Notes under the pieces: generated by a model
Told to the model about the DNA's origin: nothing
What the model saw: the letters and a program-made list of their open reading frames with translations, nothing else
Databases searched by the model: none
Shown here: positions 23,980 to 34,574 of the stretch, piece by piece
Position numbering within the stretch: the stretch's first letter is position 1
Layout of the letters: every line of letters starts with the position of its first letter
Assembly: GCA_044464485.1 (NCBI GenBank)
Contig: JBIQLG010000008.1
Span: forward strand, 1-64,000
Direction: 5' to 3'
Source of the DNA: Terrimesophilobacter sp044464485
GTDB lineage: Bacteria > Actinomycetota > Actinomycetes > Actinomycetales > Microbacteriaceae
DNA: 64,000 nt
Made by a program: the position numbers and the translations under genes

Positions 23980-26493
23980 ATGGCTACCCCTTCTGATACT
24001 TCTCCCATGATCCGCGAATCCGATGGCGCGCACTCCGGTGAGCGCATTGACGACATCGATGTTTCGACCGAAATGGAAGGCTCGTTCCTCGAGTACGCCT
24101 ATTCGGTCATCTACTCCCGTGCCTTGCCGGATGCCCGCGATGGTTTGAAGCCCGTGCAACGCCGCATCCTCTACCAAATGGGAGAGATGGGTTTGCGACC
24201 CGACCGCGGCCACGTCAAATCTTCGCGCGTGGTGGGAGATGTGATGGGAAAACTGCATCCCCACGGCGACGCACCGATTTACGACGCAATGGTGCGGCTG
24301 AACCAGCCGTTCATCATGCGGTTGCCGCTGGTTGACGGGCATGGCAATTTCGGCTCCCTGGATGATGGACCGGCTGCGCCGCGCTACACGGAGGCCAGAC
24401 TCGCGCCCGCTTCGATGGCGATGACCGCTGACCTCGACGAAGACGTTGTCGACTTCGTCCCGAACTACGACAATCAGCTGACTCAGCCGGAGGTTCTGCC
24501 GGCGGCATTCCCCAATCTTCTCGTGAACGGCGCCATGGGCATCGCTGTCGGCATGGCGACTAATATGGCTCCGCATAACCTCATCGAAGTCGTCGGCGGC
24601 GCCCGCTATCTTCTGGAAAACCCAGATGCAACACTCGATGACCTCATGTCGTTCATTCCGGGACCGGATCTTCCGACCGGTGGCACCATCATCGGCCTCG
24701 ATGGAATTCGCGACGCCTACGAGAGTGGCCGAGGCAGCTTCAAGACACGGGCACGGGTCTCGGTCGAGAACGTCACCGCACGCAAATCCGGTCTCGTCGT
24801 CACGGAGCTTCCGTTCATGGTCGGCACCGAAAAGGTGATTGAAAAGATCAAGGACGGCGTCAACTCGAAAAAGCTGGCCGGAATTTCGGATGTCACCGAC
24901 CTCACCGACCGGAAACACGGCCTCCGCCTGGTCATCGGCATCAAGACGGGATTCAACCCGCAGGCCGTTCTCGAGCAGCTCTACAAGCACACCCCGCTCG
25001 AAGACCAGTTCAACATCAACAACGTGGCACTCGTCGACGGCCAGCCGCAGACTCTCGGACTGCGGGACCTGTTGCAGGTATACCTCGACCACCGCATCTC
25101 CGTCACGACGCGCCGGTCAAAGTTCCGACTCGCCCGACGCACGGAACGACTTCACCTTGTCGACGGCTTGCTCATCGCCATCCTCGACATCGACGAAGTC
25201 ATTCAGGTCATCCGCGCGAGCGACGACGCGGACGCCGCGCGCACGCGTCTCGTCGATGTGTTCGACCTCAGCGAAGTTCAGGCCGAGTACATTCTCGAGC
25301 TGCGCCTGAGGCGGCTCACGAAGTTCTCGCGCATCGAGCTCGAGGCGGAGCGTGACAAACTGCGTGCCGAGATTGCGGAGCTCGAGTTGCTGCTTTCTGA
25401 CCCCGCACACATCCGAAGACTCGTGTCGGTGGAGCTTGAGGCCGTGGCGGAGGAATTCGGCACCCCGCGGCGCACACTTCTGACCGAGGCGCGGCCCTCG
25501 CTCGCGACGTCGGGATCGCCGAAATCCGGCGGAGCGTCAGCATCCGGTTCTGCGGCCGTTCCTCTGGAAATCGAGGATGCTCCCTGCACGGTTCTGCTGT
25601 CGACTTCGGGTCGCATCATCCGTGTCGAGCGCGACGATGCAATGACGGATCTTTCCGCGCGTGCAGCCAGACGAAGCAAACACGATGCCATCCGGTCTGC
25701 CGTGGCGACGACGACGCGTACCGACATCGGTGCCGTGACGAACCTCGGTAGACTCGTGCGCTTGTCTCCCGTTGACTTGCCGCAGGTACCGGCGAACTCC
25801 GTTCAGCTGGCGGCGGGAGCGAAAGTATCGGAATACCTGGCACTGGATGCGAAGAAGGAACGCGTCATCGGACTGGTGTCGCTCGAATCAGACGCGCCCA
25901 TCGCGATCGGAACGAAGCAGGGAATCGTGAAGCGACTGACGGCTGGGGACTACCCGAGCCGACCCGATTTCGATGTGATTTCACTCAAGGACGGCGACGA
26001 GGTGGTCGGGGCTGCGCAGGGCACCGACGCGGAAGAGCTCGTGTTCGTGACCTCGGATGCCCAACTGCTGCACTTCCCCGCCTCGTCTGTTCGCCCGCAG
26101 GGGCGCAGCGCCGCCGGAATGGCCGGCATGAGACTGTCCGCCGGCGCCGTGGTCATCCACTTCACGTCCGTCGACCCGGGCGAGGACGTAGTCGTTGCGA
26201 CGATCTCCACGCACAGCGACACCATCCAGGGAACCGATCCGGGCCGCGCCAAGGTGTCGTCGTTTGCCGAGTTCCCTGGCAAGGGCCGGGGAACTGGAGG
26301 AGTCCGTTGCCACGCTTTCCTGAAGGGCGAGGATTCCCTCGCTCTCGCCTGGGCGGGGACGGCCCCCGCGCTCGCCGTCGGCACGGACGGCGCCGCACGG
26401 GAGCTTCCGGATGCCGGCGCGAAACGCGACGCGTCAGGAACGCCGTTGGCCGCCGTGGTCGGCTCCATCGGCACGTCCGCTCAATCGGCGTGA
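23980..26493 (+). CDS. parC: DNA topoisomerase IV subunit A
   Basis: The 837-residue type IIA topoisomerase A subunit has the winged-helix domain with the catalytic tyrosine in AAPRYTEARL, the coiled-coil and tower around 360-480, and a degenerate C-terminal beta-propeller from about residue 530. It is called ParC rather than GyrA from its ParC-like GLRPDRGHVKSSRVVGDVMG and the lack of a clear GyrA box. With ParE it separates replicated chromosomes. The quinolone-region sequence is HGDAPIYDAM. The Nudix gene follows 10 bases later. parE lies downstream in the opposite direction. Confidence 0.9.
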   Translation: MATPSDTSPMIRESDGAHSGERIDDIDVSTEMEGSFLEYAYSVIYSRALPDARDGLKPVQRRILYQMGEMGLRPDRGHVKSSRVVGDVMGKLHPHGDAPIYDAMVRLNQPFIMRLPLVDGHGNFGSLDDGPAAPRYTEARLAPASMAMTADLDEDVVDFVPNYDNQLTQPEVLPAAFPNLLVNGAMGIAVGMATNMAPHNLIEVVGGARYLLENPDATLDDLMSFIPGPDLPTGGTIIGLDGIRDAYESGRGSFKTRARVSVENVTARKSGLVVTELPFMVGTEKVIEKIKDGVNSKKLAGISDVTDLTDRKHGLRLVIGIKTGFNPQAVLEQLYKHTPLEDQFNINNVALVDGQPQTLGLRDLLQVYLDHRISVTTRRSKFRLARRTERLHLVDGLLIAILDIDEVIQVIRASDDADAARTRLVDVFDLSEVQAEYILELRLRRLTKFSRIELEAERDKLRAEIAELELLLSDPAHIRRLVSVELEAVAEEFGTPRRTLLTEARPSLATSGSPKSGGASASGSAAVPLEIEDAPCTVLLSTSGRIIRVERDDAMTDLSARAARRSKHDAIRSAVATTTRTDIGAVTNLGRLVRLSPVDLPQVPANSVQLAAGAKVSEYLALDAKKERVIGLVSLESDAPIAIGTKQGIVKRLTAGDYPSRPDFDVISLKDGDEVVGAAQGTDAEELVFVTSDAQLLHFPASSVRPQGRSAAGMAGMRLSAGAVVIHFTSVDPGEDVVVATISTHSDTIQGTDPGRAKVSSFAEFPGKGRGTGGVRCHAFLKGEDSLALAWAGTAPALAVGTDGAARELPDAGAKRDASGTPLAAVVGSIGTSAQSA

Positions 26494-26503
26494 GGGAGCG
26501 GCC

Positions 26504-26950
26504 GTGCTGAACCGCAGGGCGGCCCGCGTAATCCTGTTCGACGAGCGGGATCGCGTATTGCTGTTCCGCGGCATCGACTCGACCGACCCGGATGCCACGC
26601 CCTGGTGGTTCACCCCGGGCGGAGGTCTCGAGCCGGGCGAAACCCCGCGCGATGCGGCGCTGCGGGAAGTGCTGGAGGAAACGGGAATTCGGTTACCGTC
26701 GGTAAGCGGCCCCGTTTTCGAGCAGGAGATGAACTTCACGTTCGAAAGTGAGCCGCTGCACCAGTACGAACAGTTCTTCGTCGCCCACGTCGACAGGGTT
26801 GAAATCAATTCCGTCGGCTGGAGTGACCTCGAGAAGCGCACGATGCTCGAGTCGCGCTGGTGGACTCTCGACGAACTGGAGTCGACCTCGGAGACGATCT
26901 ATCCGCACAACCTCGCCAATTTGGTGCGCGTGCAACTTCGCGTCGAATGA
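26504..26950 (+). CDS. Nudix hydrolase
   Basis: This 148-residue protein is a single Nudix domain. The box GGGLEPGETPRDAALREVLEETG fits GX5EX7REUXEEXGU exactly, with the metal-binding glutamates in place. It hydrolyses a nucleoside diphosphate linked to another group; the substrate cannot be told. The GTG at 26504 follows GAGGGAG, 10 bases after the parC stop, so it is probably expressed with parC. Its last codons run up to an intergenic hairpin. Confidence 0.9.
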   Translation: MLNRRAARVILFDERDRVLLFRGIDSTDPDATPWWFTPGGGLEPGETPRDAALREVLEETGIRLPSVSGPVFEQEMNFTFESEPLHQYEQFFVAHVDRVEINSVGWSDLEKRTMLESRWWTLDELESTSETIYPHNLANLVRVQLRVE

Positions 26951-26955
26951 TGCGG

Positions 26956-27008
26956 AGGTTTGTCAACGATGCGCACGACACAACCTCTGCATCGTTGACA
27001 AACTCCCG
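26956..27008. repeat. Intergenic inverted repeat between convergent Nudix and parE genes
   Basis: GTTTGTCAACGATGC and GCATCGTTGACAAAC form a perfect 15-base-pair stem around a 16-base loop, preceded by GGAG and followed by TCCC. The loop sequence GACACAACCTC can also pair with the outer left arm GAGGTTTGTC, giving an alternative fold. It sits at the 3' ends of both genes without a clear T-run. It may be a bidirectional terminator or a dispersed palindromic element. Confidence 0.75.
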
Positions 27009-27040
27009 CGTCGTTGCGATGCGGGGCCGCCCCGCCAAAA

Positions 27041-29122
27041 CTACACGTCGATGCGGTCGCGGCTGAGGTCCGCGGCGCCGGCAATGATGAACTCCTTGCG
27101 CGGTGCGACGTCGTTGCCCATGAGGAGTTCGAAGACGGTCTCTGCATGCGCGGCATCCGGGATGCGCACGCGGCGGAGCGTACGATGCGCGCGATCCATG
27201 GTGGTCATCGAGAGCTGGTCCGCATCCATCTCCCCGAGACCCTTGTATCGCTGAATCGGATCCTGATACTTCTTACCCGACTTCTTGAGCCCCGCGAGCA
27301 CACCGTTGAGTTCGGCTTCAGAATAGGTATAGATGGTCTCGTTGGGCTTCGAACCCGGGTTCATGACGACCACGCGGTGCAAGGGTGGAACGGCAGCGTA
27401 TACTCTGCCGTCTTCGATCATCTGCGGCATGTAGCGGTGGAAGAGCGTCAAGAGCAGCGTGCGGATGTGCGCGCCGTCGACATCCGCGTCGCTCATGATG
27501 ATGACCTTGCCGTACCGCGCGCTCGACAGATCGAAGCTGCGGCCGGAGCCTGCGCCGATCACCTGGATGATGGAGGCGCACTCCGCGTTGCCGAGCATGT
27601 CCGGCAGCGAGGCCTTCTGCACGTTCAGGATTTTTCCGCGGATCGGCAGGAGCGCCTGATATTCGCTGTCGCGCGCGAGTTTCGCCGTGCCGAGCGCTGA
27701 GTCGCCTTCGACGATGAACAGCTCGCTGTTGGCGACATCATTGCTGCGGCAGTCGACGAGTTTCGCAGGCAGGGACGAGCTCTCCAGCGCATTCTTCCGG
27801 CGCTGCGTCTCCTTGTGCGCCCGCGCGGACACGCGCGCCTTCATCTCCCCCACGATTTTTTCCAACACCAACGCAGCCTGAGTCTTGTCGTCGCGTTTCG
27901 ACGACGAGAATCGCTCGCTGAGCCCCTTCGTCACGACATTCGCGACGATATTGCGGACGGCGGGGGTGCCGAGCACCTCTTTCGTCTGACCTTCGAACTG
28001 AGGCTCGGGAAGACGCACCGTGATCACCGCGCTCAGCCCTGCAAGTATGTCGTCCTTCTCAAGCTTGTCGTTGCCAACTTTCAACTTGCGCGCATTCTGC
28101 TCGACCTGAGCGCGAAGAAACTTCATCATTCCCTGCTCGAAACCGGTGAGATGAGTTCCGCCTTTTGGCGTCGAAATTATGTTGACAAAACTTCGGATTT
28201 CGGTGTCGTAGCCGGTGCCCCATCGCAACGCGATGTCGACTTCGCACACGCGCGTCAGCTCGGTGGGCGTCATGTGGCCTTTGTCGTCGAGCACGGGCAC
28301 CGTCTCCGTGAACTCACCCGACCCCGTGAGGTTCCAGGTCGAGGTGACGGGCGCATCCTTCGCAAGAAAGTCGACGTATTCGACTATTCCACCCGCGTAC
28401 CTGAAGGTTTCGATGATCGTATCGTCACCGCGGTTGTCCTCGATCCGGATGCCGAGCCCTGCAGCCAGGAATGCGGTCTGACGCGCGCGTTGGAGAAGAT
28501 CATCCGTTTGAAAGCTCGCACCGCGGGAAAAAATTTGCGGATCCGCCCAGTAGCGCACCCGGCTCCCCGTGACGTTCTTGCCCACCTTGCCCACCACGCG
28601 CAACTCGCTGCCCGAGACAAATGGCGTGAAGGGTGAATCCGGAGATGGCACATCGCCATCCGCGAACACGCCGGGTTCGCCGCGGTGGAACGACATCGCC
28701 CACGTTTTTCCGTCGCGATCCACCTCGACATCGAGGCGCTCGGAAAGCGCGTTGACCACTGAAGCGCCGACCCCGTGCAATCCCCCAGATGAGGTGTATG
28801 AACCTCCCCCAAACTTTCCGCCGGCATGCAACTTGGTAAAAACCACTTCGACACCCGATAAGCCCGTCTTCGGTTCGAGGTCTACGGGGATTCCTCGCGC
28901 TTTATCCCGCACTTCGACGCTGTTGTCCGGGTGAAGGATGACGTCGATCTGGTCCCCGTACCCGCCCAGCGCTTCATCAACCGAGTTGTCGATAATCTCC
29001 CACAGGCAGTGCATGAGTCCGCGAGAATCCGTCGTCCCGATGTACATTCCCGGCCGCTTGCGCACGGCATCCAGACCCTCCAGCACAGAAAGATGCCGTG
29101 CCGAATAATCTGAACTTGCCAT
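27041..29122 (-). CDS. parE: DNA topoisomerase IV subunit B
   Basis: The 693-residue type IIA topoisomerase B subunit has the GHKL ATPase domain (DNSVDEALGGYGDQIDV, GLHGVGASVVNALS), the transducer domain, and the TOPRIM domain with LFIVEGDSALGTAK and DADVDGAHIRTLLLT. The ending RYKGLGEMDADQL...VFELLMGNDVAPRKEFI is typical. It supplies ATP-driven strand passage with ParC. The ATG at 29122 follows CGGAGG at 5 bases and gives the family-typical start MASSDYSARHLSVLEGLDAVRKRPGMYIG. Confidence 0.92.
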   Translation of the reverse strand: MASSDYSARHLSVLEGLDAVRKRPGMYIGTTDSRGLMHCLWEIIDNSVDEALGGYGDQIDVILHPDNSVEVRDKARGIPVDLEPKTGLSGVEVVFTKLHAGGKFGGGSYTSSGGLHGVGASVVNALSERLDVEVDRDGKTWAMSFHRGEPGVFADGDVPSPDSPFTPFVSGSELRVVGKVGKNVTGSRVRYWADPQIFSRGASFQTDDLLQRARQTAFLAAGLGIRIEDNRGDDTIIETFRYAGGIVEYVDFLAKDAPVTSTWNLTGSGEFTETVPVLDDKGHMTPTELTRVCEVDIALRWGTGYDTEIRSFVNIISTPKGGTHLTGFEQGMMKFLRAQVEQNARKLKVGNDKLEKDDILAGLSAVITVRLPEPQFEGQTKEVLGTPAVRNIVANVVTKGLSERFSSSKRDDKTQAALVLEKIVGEMKARVSARAHKETQRRKNALESSSLPAKLVDCRSNDVANSELFIVEGDSALGTAKLARDSEYQALLPIRGKILNVQKASLPDMLGNAECASIIQVIGAGSGRSFDLSSARYGKVIIMSDADVDGAHIRTLLLTLFHRYMPQMIEDGRVYAAVPPLHRVVVMNPGSKPNETIYTYSEAELNGVLAGLKKSGKKYQDPIQRYKGLGEMDADQLSMTTMDRAHRTLRRVRIPDAAHAETVFELLMGNDVAPRKEFIIAGAADLSRDRIDV

Positions 29123-29328
29123 TGATTCCTCCGAAACTGTCGCACCGGTTGACCGCGACTCCACGGGTACGTGCCGCCTTCCAGACTAGTGAGCGGCCAC
29201 GACCGGCTGCCGCTCCGACACCCCTTCCTCGCCGGGTACTACGCGCAGAGCGAAATACCCGTCTGCGATCCCGCAAAATTTCCGCTGGCGTGTTTGGATA
29301 GATAAGGACAGCAGCGATAGGAGTGCAC

Positions 29329-29556
29329 ATGTCTCAAGTAACAGCCGAACAGACTGCCACGGTCGAGCGCGACTCCTACCAGCTCACGGCGCTTGACCGC
29401 TGCGACAGTTGTGGTGCTCAGGCGTACATTCGCGTGAAGATCGGTGAAAGCGAATTGATGTTCTGTGCGCACCACGGTCGCCGCCATCAGGAAAAGCTCG
29501 AAGCAATCGCCACGGACTGGCACGACGAATCGAGCCGCCTGCACGAGGACCGGTAA
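29329..29556 (+). CDS. DUF7455 small metal-binding-type protein
   Basis: This 75-residue protein has DRCDSCGAQAYIRVKI and LMFCAHHGRRHQEKL, a CxxC plus CxHH pattern typical of a small zinc site, followed by a helix. It matches the actinobacterial DUF7455 family, whose function is unknown. The ATG at 29329 has AGGAG at 5 bases. Its stop directly abuts the start of the ATP-grasp gene, so the two are one unit. Confidence 0.85.
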   Translation: MSQVTAEQTATVERDSYQLTALDRCDSCGAQAYIRVKIGESELMFCAHHGRRHQEKLEAIATDWHDESSRLHEDR

Positions 29557-30582
29557 GTGGGCGAACGTCGCGGCCTCGGTCTGTGGCGACGCGTCAAATA
29601 CTTCTTCTGGCGTGCATCCAACGTCGATTCGGCGAACCTGTTTCGCATCGCGGGAAAGCTCAGCGCCTCATCGGGGAAGCCCAAACTATGGATCGCCGCC
29701 GACATGGTTTGGTCGGCCGCAGTCCATGAAACCGGGTTTACCGATTATCAGGACTGGGACTTTCACCTCCTGAAACATCGCGAACGCATTACCTACATGA
29801 CTCACCCGAAGTCGAACCACATCGCGCAGCTGGTGAATCAGAAGCCGTTTCGTCATCACTTCGCCGACAAGTCTCAGTTTGTGAAACTGTTCGCACCCTG
29901 GGTGGGCAGGGAAACACTGGATGTGCGCACGGCGACAGTCGGCGAACTGGAAGCGTTCGTCGTAAAGCATGGCTCCGTCATGGCGAAGGTCACCGATAAG
30001 GACGGCGGGCAGGGTATCGAGCGCAAAAGCGCATCGGACATCGCCGACTTCGACGAATTCCGCAAGGAGCTCCTTTCCCACGAGCAATATCTTGTGGAAC
30101 AGATAATCCCTCAGCATCCGAACATGGCCGCTCTCAACGGCAGCAGCGTCAATTCCCTCCGAATCGTCTCTTACTTTGACGGAGAGAAGGTGCACGTGCT
30201 CGCTCGCGTGCTGAAGATGGGCAACGGCGGCATCATCGACAATTTCGCCCACGGCGGCATGTACACGATGCTCGATGAGAACGGTGTTGCGCTGCATGCA
30301 GCCTTCGACATGGCCGGTGACGCATTCGAGGTGCACCCGATTTCGGGAATCACAATCCGCGGGTTCACCGTTCCGATGTACGACAAGGTCCTCGAATTGG
30401 TCGACGAAATCGCTCGAGTGGTGCCGCAGATTCCTTACGTCGGCTGGGACATCGCCATTTCACCCGACCGTCCCGTCGTCATCGAAGGAAACTACAACAC
30501 CGGGGTTTTTCAAGCGAAGCCGAGCCTCACCGAAACGAAGACGGGGTTGCTGCCCCTCTATCGCGAGGTCATCGGTTTCTGA
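29557..30582 (+). CDS. Sugar-transfer-associated ATP-grasp family protein
   Basis: This 341-residue protein has the ATP-grasp layout. The lysine-containing strand is VMAKVTDKDGGQGIE, and the adenine-side segment is YLVEQIIPQHPNMAALNGSSVNSLRIVSYFD. The metal-binding end is VGWDIAISPDRPVVIEGNYNTG with the usual glutamate and asparagine. It resembles the family PF14397 often found with polysaccharide genes. ATP-grasp enzymes join a carboxylate to an amine or similar group. Here no sugar-transferase neighbour is present, so the substrate is unknown. It begins with GTG immediately after the DUF7455 stop and converges on the CofE-like gene. Confidence 0.75.
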   Translation: MGERRGLGLWRRVKYFFWRASNVDSANLFRIAGKLSASSGKPKLWIAADMVWSAAVHETGFTDYQDWDFHLLKHRERITYMTHPKSNHIAQLVNQKPFRHHFADKSQFVKLFAPWVGRETLDVRTATVGELEAFVVKHGSVMAKVTDKDGGQGIERKSASDIADFDEFRKELLSHEQYLVEQIIPQHPNMAALNGSSVNSLRIVSYFDGEKVHVLARVLKMGNGGIIDNFAHGGMYTMLDENGVALHAAFDMAGDAFEVHPISGITIRGFTVPMYDKVLELVDEIARVVPQIPYVGWDIAISPDRPVVIEGNYNTGVFQAKPSLTETKTGLLPLYREVIGF

Positions 30583-30606
30583 AGCTTGCGATCTTTCGGA
30601 CCAAGC

Positions 30607-31306
30607 TCACTTCGCGGTCCGGATGATGCCGAGTGGCGTGCTTTGCGTGCCCTGGCCGAGAGGGTTGTCGGCGAGGATGCGCTCCACGAGTTTTTCCATC
30701 GCGCGCGTCACGGTGGAACCGAGCACGTTGCCGCCGAAATCGTTGATATCGACAATGAGCACATCATGGCCGATCGCCGATTTCACCTGCTGCGCAACAT
30801 TCGCGGGCCGATCCGGCGCCAGTACGACCGCAGAATCATAGGGGGGGATTGTGCCCGTGGTCGGGCCATCGATCCCTCGCGCTTTCGGCCCGGCAACCCG
30901 GTAAAACACGCCGCGCTGTCCGACAAGTTTTCCCAGTACGGACGCGGCGGCGGCCAGCAGGATGCGCGGCGTTCCGCACTCCCGCAACGCCATCTCCATT
31001 GTTTGCGGCATCCCCAGCCCGATTCCAGCGGGAGTTTTCGTCACCCGTCGCGCGAGTCGAACCGCGAGCGGACGTGGCACTATCGAGTCAATGGGCATGG
31101 AGCGACCCTGCGTGATGGCGACAATCTTTTCCGTGACGAAAAGCAGGTCGCCGGACTGCAGCCTGCCGTCCACGGCCCGGGTAATTTCAGCAACGAGATC
31201 GTCCTCTGGACCGAAAAGACCGGTACGCACGGGAATGCGCTGGTAACGGACGCCGTCGACCTCGAGTTCCAATTTCTTGCCCGCATTGGGCGTCAGGGTC
31301 ACGGGC

Positions 31307-31323
<17 letters not shown>
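30607..31323 (-). CDS. CofE-like (F420-0:gamma-glutamyl ligase family) protein
   Basis: This 238-residue protein matches the F420-0:L-glutamate ligase fold. VRTGLFGPEDDLVAEITRAV lies near the start, then GDLLFVTEKIVAITQGR, IGLGMPQTMEMAL and DVLIVDINDFGGNVLGST. CofE adds glutamate to coenzyme F420-0. No other F420 gene is in the window, and stand-alone family members exist whose substrate is unknown. Its first 17 bases overlap the 3' end of the sigma factor gene, so it is probably expressed downstream of sigA. Confidence 0.75.
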
Positions 31324-33256
<1,933 letters not shown>

Positions 33257-33525
33257 GAGGTCACCTTTCGTCGGCCAAACTCGTACTTTTCCCGCAATAC
33301 GCCCCCGAACCAGGCGGTTCAGTCTGCTTTTGGGCAGTACTTGGACCCATGTCAAGTCCCTGCATCAATTCCCTTGCGGAAAATAGATACACGACGACCT
33401 GAACGGGTCCTTGGTCAATTATTGCACGGTTCGCGGTCGGCACTTTACCCCGCACGGCAACCGCACACTCTCCCCCTGTACAACCAGAACAGACGGCACA
33501 TTATTCCGTCAGAACGAGGGATGAG

Positions 33526-34461
33526 CTATTCGGGCTTCGAGGATGCCTGATCGTCGTCGCCGTTGTGGCGAAGGGCGAGAAAGATTTCCAGTTCCGCGGC
33601 GATTTCATCCGCCGTGGGCAGGGCACCGTCTTCGTCCGTGAGCGGCGAGCGCAGCGGGTTGCCGGCCATGTACGAATCATGGCGTTCCTCGAGGGTTCCG
33701 ACGAGTCTGGCGAGTTCCGGATTGCTCTCCACCTGCACATTGATCTTGTCGATGAATTCACGGCCTTCATCCCGCAACTCGGATGTCGCAAAAATCAATC
33801 CGGTCGCCGAACTCACCGATTCGAGAGCTTTGAATGCCGCATCCGGGAACTCGGTGTCGGCAAGATAGTGCGGTATCAACAACACGAATCCCGCAACCGG
33901 ATGTTCGCGTTCGTGGAGTCGGTACTCGACCAGATGCAGCGCATTGGCCAGAACCTGGGTGTGCGGCTTCCACACGGAGAAGGTCTCCACGAGGTCTGAG
34001 CGGTTCCCACTCACGGTCACGCCGATGGGCCTCGTGTGCGGCACCGGCATCGGGATCGCGTGCACCCACGTCATGGATTTCGCCTCGAACTTGTCGATGA
34101 GGCCGAGCACTGCAGTCGTGAAAGCTTCCCATCGAAAGTCGGGTTCGTAACCGCTCAACAGCAGGAAGGGCTGACCGATCTGATCCGTTGCCAGGTGAAG
34201 CGCGAGTGAGGCCGGACGGTAGTCAGTGAGATGATCCTGCTCGAAATAGATCGTCGGTCTCCTCGCCCGGTAATCGAGGAGCGCATCGTTGTCGAACGTT
34301 GCAATCACCTGCGACGAGAGCGTGTTGCGCAGGTTTGCCGTGAACTGGCTTACCGCACCTCCCGCATCGGCAAATCCCGTGAGCCCGGCAACGAGAGGCA
34401 GCCCGCGCGGCACGTCAGCCGCGGCAGGTGAGAGTTCGTAGAGGCTCTCCGCGTCATCCAT
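33526..34461 (-). CDS. PAC2 family protein
   Basis: This 311-residue protein matches the PAC2 (proteasome assembly chaperone-like) family of actinobacteria. GLPLVAGLTGFADAGGAVSQF opens the domain near residue 20, with FDNDALLDYRARRP and LLLSGYEPDFRWEAF further on, and MPVPHTRPIGVTVSGN in the centre. The C-terminal 80 residues are more helical and acidic. The function is unknown and no proteasome gene is nearby. It is divergent from pepA and appears leaderless. Confidence 0.88.
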   Translation of the reverse strand: MDDAESLYELSPAAADVPRGLPLVAGLTGFADAGGAVSQFTANLRNTLSSQVIATFDNDALLDYRARRPTIYFEQDHLTDYRPASLALHLATDQIGQPFLLLSGYEPDFRWEAFTTAVLGLIDKFEAKSMTWVHAIPMPVPHTRPIGVTVSGNRSDLVETFSVWKPHTQVLANALHLVEYRLHEREHPVAGFVLLIPHYLADTEFPDAAFKALESVSSATGLIFATSELRDEGREFIDKINVQVESNPELARLVGTLEERHDSYMAGNPLRSPLTDEDGALPTADEIAAELEIFLALRHNGDDDQASSKPE

Positions 34462-34467
34462 TCTTCA

Positions 34468-34473
34468 ACTCTA
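34468..34473 (-). promoter_or_regulatory. Leaderless -10 element of the PAC2 gene
   Basis: TAGAGT on the minus strand lies 6 bases before the ATG, with no Shine-Dalgarno between them. Confidence 0.5.
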
Positions 34474-34562
34474 ACCGCGAAGGATCGTGACCACCGTCAG
34501 AAGTGCACTCGCGCGTGTAGCCCTGAGCGAACAGTGCGCTGAATCGTTTGCTGCCGTGCAGA

Positions 34563-34568
34563 TAGCAT
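34563..34568 (+). promoter_or_regulatory. Leaderless -10 element of pepA
   Basis: TAGCAT lies 6 bases before the pepA ATG, with no Shine-Dalgarno between them. Confidence 0.5.
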
Positions 34569-34574
34569 TGCGTC

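Noticed and set aside
23968..25092. N-terminal extension of the phosphodiesterase frame across parC
   Set aside because: The extension is antisense to the conserved ParC core; the ATG at 23967 has its own ribosome-binding site and gives normal family length.
30583..30607. Small hairpin AGCTTG/CAAGCT between the ATP-grasp and CofE-like genes as terminator
   Set aside because: Six pairs with a 13-base loop and no T-run are too weak to call.
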